A DNA stretch of 64,000 nucleotides from Rugalucina vietnamica (GCA_964017185.1 OZ024876.1:13703726-13767725); one strand, 5' to 3'. Positions 53,901-59,014 are shown, counted from the stretch's first letter. Numbers and translations are program-made. Notes: a model not told the origin generated them from the letters alone.

Positions 53901-56900
53901 TAGCTTCCGTTTGGTTGATCATATAACAAAAATCTCATTTTCTTGGAATTTTCTAGTAAGTGAAAATCTGAATCCGTCGAGCGAATCCTCGGCGAACTCA
54001 ACGAATGTCTCGGGCAGGTACATGTACGTATATGCTGAATATTAATGCTACGCTTAATCGCATTTTTGTATCTAAACACTGACGAAATTTTGCTATAGCC
54101 CAAAACTTACTTACGTAGGTCATTCAAAAAGTAATGCAATATGTAGCATATTTTTTCTGTATTTTTATCTGACAGAGGTAATGTTTTTGATTTCTGAAAG
54201 TTTGATTCAATCTGCATTTAGGAAAATAAACATCAACTAAATCGGACCATACACTTTATGTTGCTTAGCAACCATAGAATGTAAGCGAAGGTGTCGTGGC
54301 CGCGAAAACCACTTTTCAAAACTTAAATAAATAAACATAAAGCTTTGGTATTTCTTTGGTGGTGTTTTAAATAGCTATCTATGAACATGCTTGTGTAATG
54401 TCACCTTAGCAAGAACTTTCTAGGCAACTGCAATGCTCATACAGCCCCACGCGTGTCAACTGTTGCTTAGCAACGCCAGAACCTATGCTATTTCGGTTTT
54501 ATGCATTTTCCATAGATTTTGGTTGCTAGGCAACGAAATATGTTATCTGAGATTTGCATTTTATAGCAAGTAGTTTACAAAGTGTCAATGGCAGATACAA
54601 ATAGGCATATAAATATTCGATTAAACAAACTAGATGTCAAATTGTAGCAGAAATTGTATCTCTTCCCCCGTTTTTCACCCTTCAATCGAGAAATTTTAGT
54701 CATTTTTTCAACTTTGATTGGGTGTCATTTAAAATATATCAATCAAATTGCATTATTTTGAACCTTAAATGCAACCATTTTAAGTCTGGTGTAAGAAAAT
54801 AAAGAGAATACGTTTATATTGGTTTTCCTGTCACCATGGCAACGGTTTTAAGAGTCGTGGCCAAGTGCCTTTACACAGTGTTCTATTGTTGCTAGGCAAC
54901 AGGAAGTAGAGCATGTGACTAGGTGTTGAACTGTCTCGCAGAGGGCGAATTGAATTTATGTTTCAAGAAAGCTTAATCAAACTTAAATAACGTATTCAAA
55001 CAAAAAATTATGGCCAATATTGCATTACTTATTGAATGACCCTCGTAGATACTGATAACGGTTTAGACAAATACATTGGTGCGCTGCTAGCGATCTACGA
55101 GCGAAACAAACTGAACGATATGGTACCTGACGTACGTTTAATGGGACATAGGCAAACAGTACAGCCCCAGATGAGACGCCGCAGAAAGCAGTACATTCGT
55201 CGTCAAAAAGGGGAAAGTTTTTAAGTTTTAGCCGAGCATGACATTTTTCTTGCCTTCAGAGAACTTAAATTACATTTCACTCACTGACAATTTTGCCTTC
55301 GTCGAAACGACTCCATTGGTTATCAAATGTCTTTTTCTATCTACCACAGGAAGTGATAAATCATAATTGTCGGTCCCTAGTAGCTTCAGTTCCCTTCTTT
55401 ACCAACGCCGACAACCACTTTGTCTCGGAGGTGGTTAGTAAACTGGAGTTTGAGGTATTCCAGACCGGAGACTTCATCATACGAGAGGGCAACATGGGTA
55501 GTAAGATGTACTTTATCCAGGAGGGCATTGTCGATGTGATAACTAAAGATGGTGAAGTGGCGACTTCCCTGTCAGATGGCTCCTACTTTGGGGGTAAGTA
55601 AAATAATGATCTAAAATCATCTAAAATTGAACGGCGTAACCAGAAAACCGGTCTTCGTAGATTCCCGTGAACCAGGTCTGACACAATCCAACATGTACAG
55701 TCACGGGAGAAGGCTTGAAATTTCGGATTTGAAACGAAGAAAGCTTGTACTATCCGAGAATCGAAGGAAAAGGCACTGATCAGCTGTGCAGTTACTGTGT
55801 CATTGTTTTTGCATGCTGACGAGGCTCATTTATAGATCATTCTTGATCCTTATTTTTGTCAATGTGATACAGCTGATGGGAACAAAAACACACCCTCACT
55901 GATCAGCCTAGATACAAATATGGTGTTTGTCTCTAAAATAATTTTACGTCCCAGTCAACAATTAGTCCATCATGTCATGAAGGAGCCACGTCTTCCTGTG
56001 TTCCAACCAGTACTATGTGAGTCTTCAAGTGTCTTGCTCAATGCCATTCACAGCGGAGGTAGGTTTCGAACCTAGGACATCTAGTTCCGACGTCATGTAC
56101 TCTACCACTACGCCAGCGCATTTCCCTGTTTCTAAACTATATAATAGAGAAAATTAAAATAATAAAAAAAAAATATCAGATTGTGCAACGAAACCTAATA
56201 ACTTCGTAAATGTGTCTTGCAGCGGTTCAGTTATTGAATTAAAATTAATTTCTCATGGGCACATTCTCATTTTTTTGGTTTCATTGTTATCTGATAAACT
56301 GGTGACCAGAGGCACAAGTACAGTTTAGGTGCAACCAAACAATGACTCACTTTCGCGAGAAACTCAAAAGCCTATGATTTTCATTTTTGGCATTTTTAGG
56401 GCATTTGATCTATTTCCCATTGAGTGCTTGTTCCGAATGCATTTGTAAGAGAATGTGTTTTATTTTATACTTTACAGTGAAAACCAATGTATATCAAAAC
56501 TTGATAAAATTGGTATTTTCATTGATATGAAATTTCACTGATATCAAATCTCACTGATATCAAAAGTCACTAGTGACTGATATCAGCCTTTATCATATAT
56601 TTACTGTAAAATACGTTCTTTTTACATATGCGATACAGGCGCAAGTCCTATGCACGTATCGGGACACCATATCTCGAAAGCTGTATCAGTTCAAAATTTG
56701 TCAAAATCCATATCTCCCTAGGGAGATATGGACTCATATCACACCCCCATATCACACCCCAGAATTTTTTTTCATTCTCTCTTTTTTCCACTTGAAATTA
56801 TGTTGGGAAACATTTTGTGCATTGAACTGTATCAAACACTTTTTTTTTCATAAAAATATATGATAAAGAGATCATGATATGGCAATTTTCATATCATACC

Positions 56901-58715
56901 CCGTATCAACCCTCGACTTCCGTATCAGCCCTCGACTCCCATATCAGCCCTCGGGCCTTCGGCCCTCAGGCTGATATGGGAGTCTCGGGCTGATACGGAA
57001 GTCTCAGGTTGATACGGGGTATGATATGAAAATTGTCATATAATAATCTCTTAATATCGTCACTGTAGATTTTGGATTTCTTCTGACGTTTCCATTTACT
57101 TGACGTCATTTAATGTCTCACTTCAGAAATTCAAACGCCTATAACTCCGTTATTTGTGAACGAAAACATAAAGTGTGGGTATTCATTTTCTTAGTTAGAA
57201 CGTAAGGAACAACGTGGTACCAAAATTATTTGTGTTTGCAAATATTTTTGGTTTTTGCATTTTCATCGCCTACCTTGTGAATCGGAAAATGCCTGTGTAA
57301 TCTGTATTGTATAAAATAAATATATTTCATCTCGTGAGTTGAAAACATAAAAATTTTCACTCGTGCTGCGCATTCGTTCTGATGTTTTCAACTCACTCGA
57401 TGAAATATATTTGGTATTCACCTCAAAAAAGAAAATATCCTCTATTTATTTCACTCTCTGATCCCTTATACATTTTAGATCCGAGATTCACATGAACTGT
57501 TCAGTTAACTCACTTCACAGTATCCCTCAACATCTATTCTGTATTTCAGAGATATGCCTACTAACTAATGCAAAACGAACTGCAAGTGTACGAGCTGCAA
57601 CTTATGTCAACCTTTACTCTCTTTCTGTGGAACACTTTAAGGATGTTTTAGAACGCTACCCGGTCATGAGACGAACAATGGAGAGTGTCGCCGCAGAGCG
57701 ACTAACCAAAATAGGTAAAAATCCAAGTATTGTAAGTAGTAGAGCAGACCTGGACGAAGATCAGAAACTACTGAATGAGATAGTGATGGAATCAACCCCT
57801 GTCGTTACTAGTGCTAGTGAGGATGATGAAAATTCAGATGACAGTTCAGGTAGTTCTAAAAGTGCCAAACCTAAGAAAAAGTTCAAATTTGACTTCGGTG
57901 CCAAACTGCAAAAGATAACTGAGGAACGAAAATCACGATCACGAGAAAATCTGAAAGACCCATCCGAAAGCAAGTTTAAGAGCATGTTACGGAAGGCTCC
58001 CTCTGGTCCAAATTTATTTGGGCTTCTGGCTCCTCCGACTTCTGCACTAGACAAGAAACGTTCAGGTAGTGTTGGGGCTAATCTTGGCATGATTGATGAG
58101 GTATGTGATAGCACAGACAATGTTCATGAGAAGAGAAGAAAACTGACGTTCGGAAACAAGATTTTCAATGTATTTGACTATAAGGAGCACAAGAAGAAAC
58201 GATCCAGTTCCAGATCATCTGTCAATGACGAATCTCCAACATCCGATCAGAACAATATGCAATATCTAAAAGTCCCATATGAATCGGGAAAATCGAAAGA
58301 TCATTCCAAAACACATATTAAAAAGAAAGACAAATTACACGATTCTAAGTTAAATTTAAGAAGATTTAGTGATAGTAAATCCGGAACTGATTCGAAGTCC
58401 AGTGAAACAAAAAGCCATGAAGATGCGGTGAGTGTTGCAAACAGTGAAAGTAAAGTAAAGGTGAACTTTAGTCTACCCAGTGACGATGACAGTATACATG
58501 AAGACTGTATGAAAGATGAGGATAAAAAACCACTGACTCCAGAGCTCAAGAAACGTTCTTTAAAGAAAGCAACTGTCCCTTCAGTTGTTAAGTCTAGTGA
58601 GCTCTCAGGAAAAGGTCGTGTTACAAATGATTTTGAGGAGGCTTTACTGATTCCAGTTGATGAAACAGCAAATAATGAAACATGCAATGGGAAGTCGGAT
58701 GAATCAATGGTCTGA
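14462..58715 (+). CDS. HCN: HCN/Ih channel gene, eight coding exons, 5' end missing
   Basis: This entry is the span of the whole split gene; exons are listed separately. The product is a plasma-membrane cation channel opened by hyperpolarisation and modulated by cAMP, which carries the pacemaker current Ih as a tetramer. Joined in phase, the exons give 784 residues in family order: S1, S2, S3, an S4 with a basic residue at almost every third position, S5, pore helix with CIGYGR, S6, C-linker and cyclic-nucleotide-binding domain. All seven introns between them are GT-AG. The N-terminal cytoplasmic HCN domain, which in the family precedes S1, was not found in the first 14.4 kb, so the start codon and promoter are probably outside the window. 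Single invertebrate-type HCN genes are the closest match; similarity was judged from memory of the family. Confidence 0.95.
14684..15133 (+). mobile_element. Palindromic MITE family 1, copy E, with a nested insert
   Basis: Starts cattacgaaatcttgcccat 58 bases after the S1-S2 exon donor and ends cacggacatgttttcctgatg. The central palindrome is agaaccgcctcgccgaggcggttct. It is interrupted at 14745-14912. Flanking it are about 37-base direct copies (tat-atattgtttat-agtgtcatgagctg at about 14640 and 15135). Confidence 0.85.
14745..14912. mobile_element. Short element nested inside MITE copy E
   Basis: Ends CATGCGCGGATCCA / TGGATCCGCCCATG form an imperfect inverted repeat. The inside has long G and C runs and ggggtccggacccc. 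It lies between the two halves of an otherwise continuous MITE, with T-runs at both junctions. Confidence 0.7.
15219..15456 (+). mobile_element. Palindromic MITE family 2, copy b
   Basis: Contains aggaattgtactatccttgt, the palindrome gctgatcagcttcgaagtta / ctgcgaagctgatc and gcatatgcaaactcttg, ending catgacgcggccc. Confidence 0.8.
15463..15560 (+). pseudogene. Degenerate copy of the 3' part of the HCN S1-S2 exon and its donor region
   Basis: Reads TGCATATCAAATGCATC... giving [16 protein letters not shown] against [16 protein letters not shown] in the real exon, one codon shorter. The donor is changed (agagatcagg instead of acaggtaag). The following intron phrase catattgtttatcagtg also matches the real intron. 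It continues where the copy at 13718-13833 stops. Confidence 0.8.
15878..16045 (+). CDS. HCN: HCN exon: S2-S3 loop and S3
   Basis: Acceptor ttcttttgcag and donor catgcag|gtaatc bound 168 bases that read [14 protein letters not shown], then [19 protein letters not shown] (S3) and the S3-S4 linker ending in LFHAG. IVLDP and [10 protein letters not shown] are strongly conserved in HCN channels. The exon begins with two bases and ends with one base of split Gly codons. In a fly-type HCN the next residues are RALR, and these are found at the start of the exon 21 kb downstream, so the donor choice is supported by phase and by protein continuity. The reading frame stays open past the donor for about 150 bases, but that extension does not resemble the family. 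Confidence 0.94.
16617..16874 (+). mobile_element. Palindromic MITE family 1, copy F
   Basis: Starts cattacgaaaacacgttcat, ends catgttttcatgatg. The left arm of the central palindrome is mostly deleted (caaagattgtggcgaggcgg). Confidence 0.8.
16875..17633. other. Intron sequence, nothing recognised
   Basis: AT-rich; no frame, RNA gene or repeat family recognised. Confidence 0.4.
17634..19222. mobile_element. Element with ~155-bp tandem array and palindromic end
   Basis: Begins with atgtctcccc...gggagacat, a short palindrome, followed by (GTCT)n at 17685-17710. About ten units follow, each with gtgtccgctgtataacttga, gatttttcaatgaaacttgg, catgcacaagaaccataact and gttatttccctttgattatt. The end reads ggggggatacatcgg, an inverted match to the start (ATGT-TCCCCCC). 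Later units are more diverged and two are shortened. Confidence 0.8.
19223..21260. other. Intron sequence, nothing recognised
   Basis: A 145-codon frame at 19335-19772 has no recognisable domain. A poly(T) rich stretch lies at 20760-20820. No repeat family seen. Confidence 0.35.
21261..21438. repeat. Recent 89-bp tandem duplication
   Basis: Two nearly identical copies of the unit beginning gaatggttaacgtttagtgt and ending tctctctggct; only a few base differences. Confidence 0.92.
21888..22220 (+). mobile_element. Non-LTR retrotransposon 3' tail, copy 2
   Basis: Shares ggtttaagcccgccagta, gatacttctgtggtggtt, gagtggccacctattgggaa, ttcggcttatgaaatgtttt and ttttggagtgggaatc with the copies at 1-2 kb and 33 kb. 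No coding part. Confidence 0.75.
23175..23256. repeat. Three consecutive GC-rich hairpins at the transposon left end
   Basis: Within about 80 bases there are three perfect stem-loops in series: CTGGGGACC-gca-GGTCCCCAG, AGGGGC-a-GCGCCCCT (imperfect loop) and GGGGGGC-gaa-GCCCCCC. The block is strikingly GC-rich against AT-rich surroundings. Being subterminal to the inverted repeat, it may be a transposase-recognition region. Confidence 0.7.
23605..23915 (+). mobile_element. Non-LTR retrotransposon 3' tail, diverged copy 3
   Basis: Contains aaggctgggtgcctgtaaaa, tcgatttaaac, ccaaggcagttctg and agccacctttctgggaaaga. It is more diverged than the others and lies inside the hAT-like transposon. Confidence 0.55.
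24125..25853. mobile_element. Possible nested insert with inverted ends and flanking repeats
   Basis: An inverted repeat (ATCATACATGTGATATCT at 24150-24170, its complement near 25803-25822) encloses about 1.6 kb with no reading frame. The bases attgatctgactagaa just outside the left end recur as attgatttgactagaa outside the right end. Repeats of the phrase atctccc(g/t)att occur just inside both ends. No transposase is seen and the class is unknown. Confidence 0.4.
26125..28202 (-). CDS. hAT-like transposase, main exon
   Basis: Acceptor (catcatttcag on the - strand) is followed by 691 codons and a TGA. The joined protein is 779 aa. Features: NIDESTS near residue 190 of the joined protein (first catalytic Asp candidate), [15 protein letters not shown] about 67 residues later (second Asp), a long helical Lys/Glu-rich insertion, then [19 protein letters not shown] followed by [13 protein letters not shown], which aligns with the hAT C-terminal dimerisation block; the Glu in VEGCFN is the third catalytic candidate. 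The protein ends in a basic Lys/Arg/Ala-rich tail. There are no internal stops or frameshifts. The hAT assignment rests on this pattern, not on a search; another RNase-H-fold transposase group or a host gene derived from one is possible. An AATAAA overlaps the last codons. Confidence 0.85.
28823..29084 (-). CDS. hAT-like transposase, N-terminal zinc-finger exon
   Basis: This 87-codon-plus-one exon starts at ATG 29084, three bases after an acceptor (ctacatttcag on the - strand), and ends at GACA|gtaagt. The one leftover base joins GC of the main exon to make Ser, keeping the frame. It encodes a Trp/acid-rich stretch ([10 protein letters not shown]), then [20 protein letters not shown] and RHITSPPHT: a C-x2-C-x16-H-x5-H finger (C47, C50, H67, H73), as in the BED-like DNA-binding fingers at the N-terminus of hAT transposases. 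Agreement of splice sites and phase between the two exons argues that they form one gene. Confidence 0.82.
29205..29470. repeat. Two diverged C/G-rich direct copies in the transposase 5' intron
   Basis: The block caggggttcccccaaggcctggccagact-catacacccc recurs about 130 bases later as caggggttccccctaggcgctggccagaat-catacacccc. Long G and C runs lie between. No coding claim. Confidence 0.7.
29611..29810 (-). promoter_or_regulatory. 5' non-coding exon and promoter region of the transposase gene
   Basis: On the - strand a good donor (cgccagag|gtaagtaac) ends at 29611, which would splice to the acceptor just before the zinc-finger exon. The candidate exon has only very short ATG frames, so it looks untranslated. 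Two CCAAT/ATTGG boxes lie near 29747 and 29772. The exact transcription start is not visible; the 5' limit given is approximate. Confidence 0.45.
30418..30520. repeat. Short foldback with C-run and G-run arms
   Basis: A C run ending ctccgggacc is answered 80 bases later by ggtcccggggggggg. Confidence 0.6.
30880..32180. mobile_element. Mariner-sized element with TA-flanked inverted ends
   Basis: Left end TACGAGGGGTGTTCTTTAA and right end its exact complement, with weaker similarity continuing inwards. Length 1.3 kb is that of a mariner element and TA lies at both borders. No transposase motif is seen in the short frames inside, so it is either decayed or a non-autonomous derivative. Confidence 0.65.
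32197..33390 (+). pseudogene. Non-LTR retrotransposon 3' end, copy 4 (longest open frame)
   Basis: A 152-codon frame reads [40 protein letters not shown] and, further on, [13 protein letters not shown] and [13 protein letters not shown]. This is the same post-RT segment as in copy 1 but less damaged. It stops early (FSIQKNR then an out-of-family end) and continues as a degenerate tail with atcccgccagta, ggccacctattgggaa and ggagtgggaatc. The RT domain itself is absent: a 5'-truncated insertion. Confidence 0.75.
33605..33812 (+). mobile_element. CCCTACCAGGG-type MITE (family 3), diverged copy
   Basis: Resembles 58726-58939: ccctatggtcctgccatgat, ttttcagggagtggggaaca, ggacctggggagtaagca, ttcagggggcaaggatcaag. 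Terminal repeats are eroded. Confidence 0.6.
34180..34575 (+). mobile_element. Non-LTR retrotransposon 3' tail, copy 5
   Basis: Contains gagtcctcgtttttgattca, gttgtgaaccactgcagaag, ctgagggtgaggttagg, gagtggccgcctattgggaa and ggcttacgatatgttttctt. Non-coding. Confidence 0.7.
34757..34960. repeat. Two diverged copies of a ~110-bp unit
   Basis: Phrases actgatgaggcttgagtagc / actgacgaagcttggatagc and cttttaaaggatctcagttt / ctcttaaaggatctcggttt recur in order. Confidence 0.65.
35066..35732. mobile_element. TTAA-flanked MITE
   Basis: Both borders are TTAA. Left end GGTCAGGCCGAAGTAAAA, right end complement GGTCAGGGTGAAGTAAAA. The 0.66-kb inside is unusually CpG-rich, with palindromic pieces such as cgtaacgtaacgtcg and gcgcgaacacgcg. 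TTAA targets are used by piggyBac and Kolobok elements; no transposase is present. Confidence 0.7.
35733..36994. other. Intron sequence upstream of the S4 exon
   Basis: AT-rich; an A/G tract at 36798-36820. No gene or known repeat recognised. Confidence 0.4.
36995..37092 (+). CDS. HCN: HCN exon: S4 voltage sensor
   Basis: A 98-base exon between acceptor ttgtttacag and donor gaagag|gtaagc. It encodes [20 protein letters not shown] followed by [13 protein letters not shown]. Arg or Lys recurs at nearly every third position, with the Ser interruption typical of the HCN S4, and QQWEE leads into S5. The exon enters in phase 1 and leaves in phase 0. It is isolated between introns of 20.9 kb and 11.2 kb, both filled with transposable elements. 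A palindromic MITE begins about 30 bases past the donor. Confidence 0.95.
37122..37401 (+). mobile_element. Palindromic MITE family 1, copy G
   Basis: Starts tattacgaaaacttgaccat 30 bases beyond the S4 exon donor. It has the full central palindrome agaaccgcctcgccgaggcggttct and ends cacggacatgttttcctgat. One of the best-preserved copies. Confidence 0.9.
37410..37645 (+). mobile_element. Palindromic MITE family 1, old diverged copy
   Basis: Directly follows copy G. Recognisable by gaaccgcctcggtgtggccg, cctatgttttatagcaaa, caccccagttttgctata and acacgggcattgattctgat; heavily mutated. Confidence 0.6.
37764..37870. repeat. Near-perfect 107-bp palindrome
   Basis: Arms begin ttccgtcaacaacgtaatgt and end with its complement acattacgttgttgacggaa; the centre is gttatattatataac. 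Only a few mismatches. Unrelated in sequence to the two MITE families around it. Confidence 0.9.
37910..38169 (-). mobile_element. Palindromic MITE family 1, copy H
   Basis: Inverted orientation: starts gatcaagaaaacatgtccat, has the partly eroded centre agaaccgcctcggcgacgtggttct and ends gcatgggcatgttttcgtaatg. Confidence 0.8.
39096..39205. repeat. Fragment shared with 53763-53850
   Basis: Phrases gacaaggatt, cgtaggc and tcaacatat-ccaacatat occur in the same order in both places. Class unknown. Confidence 0.4.
39282..39490 (-). mobile_element. Palindromic MITE family 2, copy c
   Basis: Reverse orientation: gagccgccgtatgggaaaac, aaaggcgcagatcagcttcg, then gctacacggatagtacaatt, tctgtgactgtacagccctg and cgcacaggc. 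One palindrome arm is shortened. Confidence 0.75.
39771..42336. mobile_element. Satellite-bearing element 3 (Helitron-like ends)
   Basis: Begins accagaggaccatggtcctgagaacgctcacctga and ends with the compound hairpin ctccttgtgagccttcggct-caggtgagctaa. Five ~455-470-bp units, each with ggcggccatcttggtcatgt (about 40296 to 42124), ctccacataaaatttcactt and gccaagcagtttcagagaag. Units 3 and 4 are almost identical. A tail of gacggacgacggacgg precedes the end. Confidence 0.8.
43041..43380 (-). mobile_element. tRNA-like segments with inverted tails (SINE remnants)
   Basis: On the - strand 43056-43138 reads tgtagctcagttgtagagtg followed by gggctcgagcccc, like box A and box B of a tRNA promoter. A second partial unit at 43270-43314 reads ggtagagtaagcgagagacc then gagttcgaaaccc. 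Next to them gcttaattagattcg and its complement (43154 and 43360) form an inverted pair. No complete cloverleaf can be drawn, so these are tRNA-derived repeats, not tRNA genes. Confidence 0.55.
43380..45784. other. Intron sequence, nothing recognised
   Basis: AT-rich and without a supported reading frame or repeat. Confidence 0.35.
45785..45995 (-). repeat. Dispersed repeat with [15 protein letters not shown] frame, copy 2
   Basis: Near-identical in parts to 11410-11612. The - strand frame [20 protein letters not shown] continues to [18 protein letters not shown] without stops. Confidence 0.65.
46297..46564 (-). mobile_element. Palindromic MITE family 1, copy I
   Basis: Inverted: catcaggaaaacatgtccgt ... 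gcatgggcgtgttttcgtaatg. The centre is partly deleted (agaaccgcctcatcgagtgt). Confidence 0.85.
46565..48259. other. Intron sequence upstream of the S5 exon
   Basis: Contains only a microsatellite (listed separately). Overlapping short frames on both strands at 46.6-47.0 kb show no family resemblance. Confidence 0.35.
47877..47917. repeat. (GA)n microsatellite, about 20 units
   Basis: Perfect dinucleotide run. Confidence 0.97.
48260..48409 (+). CDS. HCN: HCN exon: S5 and start of the turret
   Basis: Exactly 50 codons between acceptor aattttcag and donor gaattgcag|gtactc, phase 0 at both ends. It encodes [20 protein letters not shown], then [13 protein letters not shown] and [34 protein letters not shown] is an HCN signature between S5 and the pore helix. 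The exon follows QQWEE directly, without the one or two extra residues seen in fly and vertebrate proteins; this is a small length difference, not a defect. The donor is almost touched by a mobile element, whose homology begins about 9 bases downstream. Confidence 0.95.
48419..48677 (+). mobile_element. Palindromic MITE family 1, copy J
   Basis: Starts aatacgaaaacttgcccatg only about 9 bases after the S5 exon donor and ends cacggtcatgttttcgtgatg. The right arm of the centre is shortened (gaaccgcctcgccgagtaccc). It fills most of the 461-base intron. Confidence 0.85.
48871..49089 (+). CDS. HCN: HCN exon: pore helix, selectivity filter and S6
   Basis: Seventy-three codons between acceptor attttttcag and donor aacgaaaag|gtatta, phase 0 at both ends. 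The exon contains the pore helix ([11 protein letters not shown]), the filter CIGYGR and [20 protein letters not shown], followed by the S6 segment [20 protein letters not shown] and the start of the C-linker. CIGYG is the HCN form of the K+-channel GYG filter. Family members usually carry AT before the IIQS of S6 (GHATA or GHATN); here it reads GHTTT, a conservative change. No glycosylation sequon is present before the pore helix, unlike vertebrate members. Confidence 0.96.
49298..51300. mobile_element. 2-kb element with CACT-type inverted ends
   Basis: Left end CACTAAAAAAAGTTATAAGA and right end complement CACTGAAAAAAAAGTTATAAGA, then gaggcc in both. No clear target duplication. Inside are repeated phrases (tatagggtagtg at 49763 and 50147; ccctacccc) but no transposase frame. 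CACT ends suggest a CACTA or Chapaev-like non-autonomous element; inference only. Confidence 0.5.
51502..51566 (-). mobile_element. Short non-LTR retrotransposon tail fragment
   Basis: Complement of ggtaagccgaatgagtagct and gaataggcggccactcagtt matches the tail of the copies at 33 and 34.5 kb. Confidence 0.6.
51888..52115. repeat. Recent 114-bp tandem duplication
   Basis: Two copies beginning agccggtattgaaagggaaa and ending tgatggtttgggcat, differing at a couple of bases and in an A-run length. Confidence 0.93.
52460..52530. repeat. Short direct duplication
   Basis: aaaaatgtatttttgccctag-agtgcatatatg is followed at once by aaaaatgtatttgtgccctag-agtgcatatat. Confidence 0.85.
53598..53744 (+). 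CDS. HCN: HCN exon: C-linker
   Basis: Forty-nine codons between acceptor ttttgttctag and donor aggcag|gtgagt, phase 0. It encodes [14 protein letters not shown], then the conserved [14 protein letters not shown] and [11 protein letters not shown]. The EHRYQGK-FDE block is the A' to C' helix region of the HCN C-linker, which couples cAMP binding to the gate. The last 39 bases of the exon plus the donor GT are repeated 273 bases downstream with only two visible substitutions (see 53979). Confidence 0.95.
53979..54017 (+). pseudogene. Partial second copy of the C-linker exon 3' end
   Basis: Thirty-nine bases starting gagcgaatcctcggcgaact match exon positions 53706-53744 with two differences (c to t and a to g), followed by gt as in the donor. 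A phrase of the next intron, cctaaatgtaattgtt, is also duplicated (53753 and 53845). The frame of the copy, [13 protein letters not shown], is preserved. No acceptor with the rest of the exon is present. Confidence 0.85.
54112..55047. mobile_element. Mariner-like non-autonomous element carrying X-box-like palindromes
   Basis: Left end TACGTAGGTCATTCAAAAAG and right end complement TACGAGGGTCATTCAATAAG, continuing taatgcaatat on both sides, with TA borders. These ends resemble mariner inverted repeats. At 0.94 kb with no transposase it is a deletion derivative or MITE. Confidence 0.7.
54260..54900. promoter_or_regulatory. Five RFX X-box-like palindromes
   Basis: GTTGCTTAGCAAC at 54260 and 54462, GTTGCTAGGCAAC at 54522 and 54888 and GTCACCATGGCAAC at 54830 all have the inverted GTTGC/GCAAC or related form of the RFX-factor X-box. 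A half site ctaggcaac lies near 54420. Binding is not shown; the sites may equally be structural repeats of the element. Confidence 0.5.
55136..55205 (-). repeat. Fragment of the [15 protein letters not shown] repeat
   Basis: gggacataggcaaacagtac and agccccagatg-gacgccgcagaa match 45796-45843. Confidence 0.6.
55350..55593 (+). CDS. HCN: HCN exon: C-linker end and CNBD beta-roll
   Basis: Acceptor tatctaccacag and donor tttgggg|gtaagt bound 244 bases, phase 0 in and phase 1 out. The encoded sequence includes [20 protein letters not shown], then [40 protein letters not shown] and [10 protein letters not shown]. These are the end of the C-linker and the first two thirds of the cyclic-nucleotide-binding beta-roll. 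The split Glu codon G|AG joins the next exon to give the invariant FGEICLL of the phosphate-binding cassette. Confidence 0.96.
55638..55828 (+). mobile_element. Palindromic MITE family 2, copy d (diverged)
   Basis: aaccaggtctgacacaatcc, gcttgaaatttcggatttga, ttgtactatcc and the palindrome around gatcagctgtgcagttactg are recognisable; termini eroded. Confidence 0.65.
55945..56121 (-). mobile_element. tRNA-derived SINE
   Basis: On the - strand gcgctggcgtagtggtagag is followed by a perfect box B (ggttcgaaacc) with 33 bases between, then a tail containing cattgagcaagacacttga, a phrase common after the tRNA head of SINEs. The tail ends about 55945. The head lacks a pairable acceptor stem. Confidence 0.65.
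56589..57053 (+). mobile_element. Large foldback element, copy 1
   Basis: From tttatcatatatttactgta to cataataatctctta. It contains the palindrome ccatatctccctagggagatatgg and a ~170-base foldback centred on cctcgggccttcggccctcagg at about 56953, with arms of cgtatca, ccgtatcag and cccatatcagcc. An inverted relative lies at 61563-62282. Confidence 0.85.
57054..57549. other. End of the last HCN intron
   Basis: AT-rich, with a short inverted pair atttcatctcgtgagttgaaa / ttttcaactcactcgatgaaat (57326 and 57389). Otherwise nothing recognised before the acceptor at 57549. Confidence 0.45.
57550..58715 (+). CDS. HCN: HCN terminal exon: CNBD end and cytoplasmic tail
   Basis: The exon starts after ctgtatttcag and completes the phosphate-binding cassette ([16 protein letters not shown]), whose Arg-Thr pair is the cAMP contact known from mammalian HCN2. 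The C-helix [19 protein letters not shown] follows. A tail of about 310 residues then runs to TGA at 58713. It is rich in Ser, Lys and Asp, low in hydrophobic residues and probably disordered, with several basic and RRxS/KRS-type sites. The last four residues, ESMV, fit a class I PDZ ligand (S/T-x-hydrophobic). The open frame extends upstream of 57550 but that part matches nothing in the family. A MITE begins about 10 bases after the stop codon. Confidence 0.95.
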
Positions 58716-58725
58716 AAACTACTGG

Positions 58726-58939
58726 GGCCCTACCAGGGGTTTTGGGGATCTATGCCGTTTATTTTCAGGGATCTGCGGAGAACTTGGAAATGTTTTAAGG
58801 GATCTGAGGAGCAAGCATAAAATTTTGGGTTTTCGGGAGCAGGAAATTGAGGAAAAGCATTTAATCATTTTAGGAATCCGGGGAGACAGGTCATTTTTCT
58901 TTCAGGGAGCAGGGAGCTAAGATCATCCCTGGTAGGGCC
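58726..58939 (+). mobile_element. CCCTACCAGGG-type MITE (family 3)
   Basis: Exact ends GGCCCTACCAGGG and CCCTGGTAGGGCC enclose 214 bases with repeated agggatct/aggaatc and tttcaggga phrases. It starts 10 bases after the HCN stop codon and would be part of the 3' untranslated region. Confidence 0.85.
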
Positions 58940-59014
58940 TCAATACTCTGCAGGGTATGACAAAAGCAATTTTTGTAAAATCTTTGACTTCATTTCTGTT
59001 CAATTCATTTATAT

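Noticed and set aside
56055..56121. Possible tRNA gene on the - strand
   Set aside because: The box B is perfect, but the segment lacks a paired acceptor stem and continues into a SINE tail.
57761..58687. Two - strand frames of 119 and 128 codons
   Set aside because: Antisense shadows of the HCN terminal exon.
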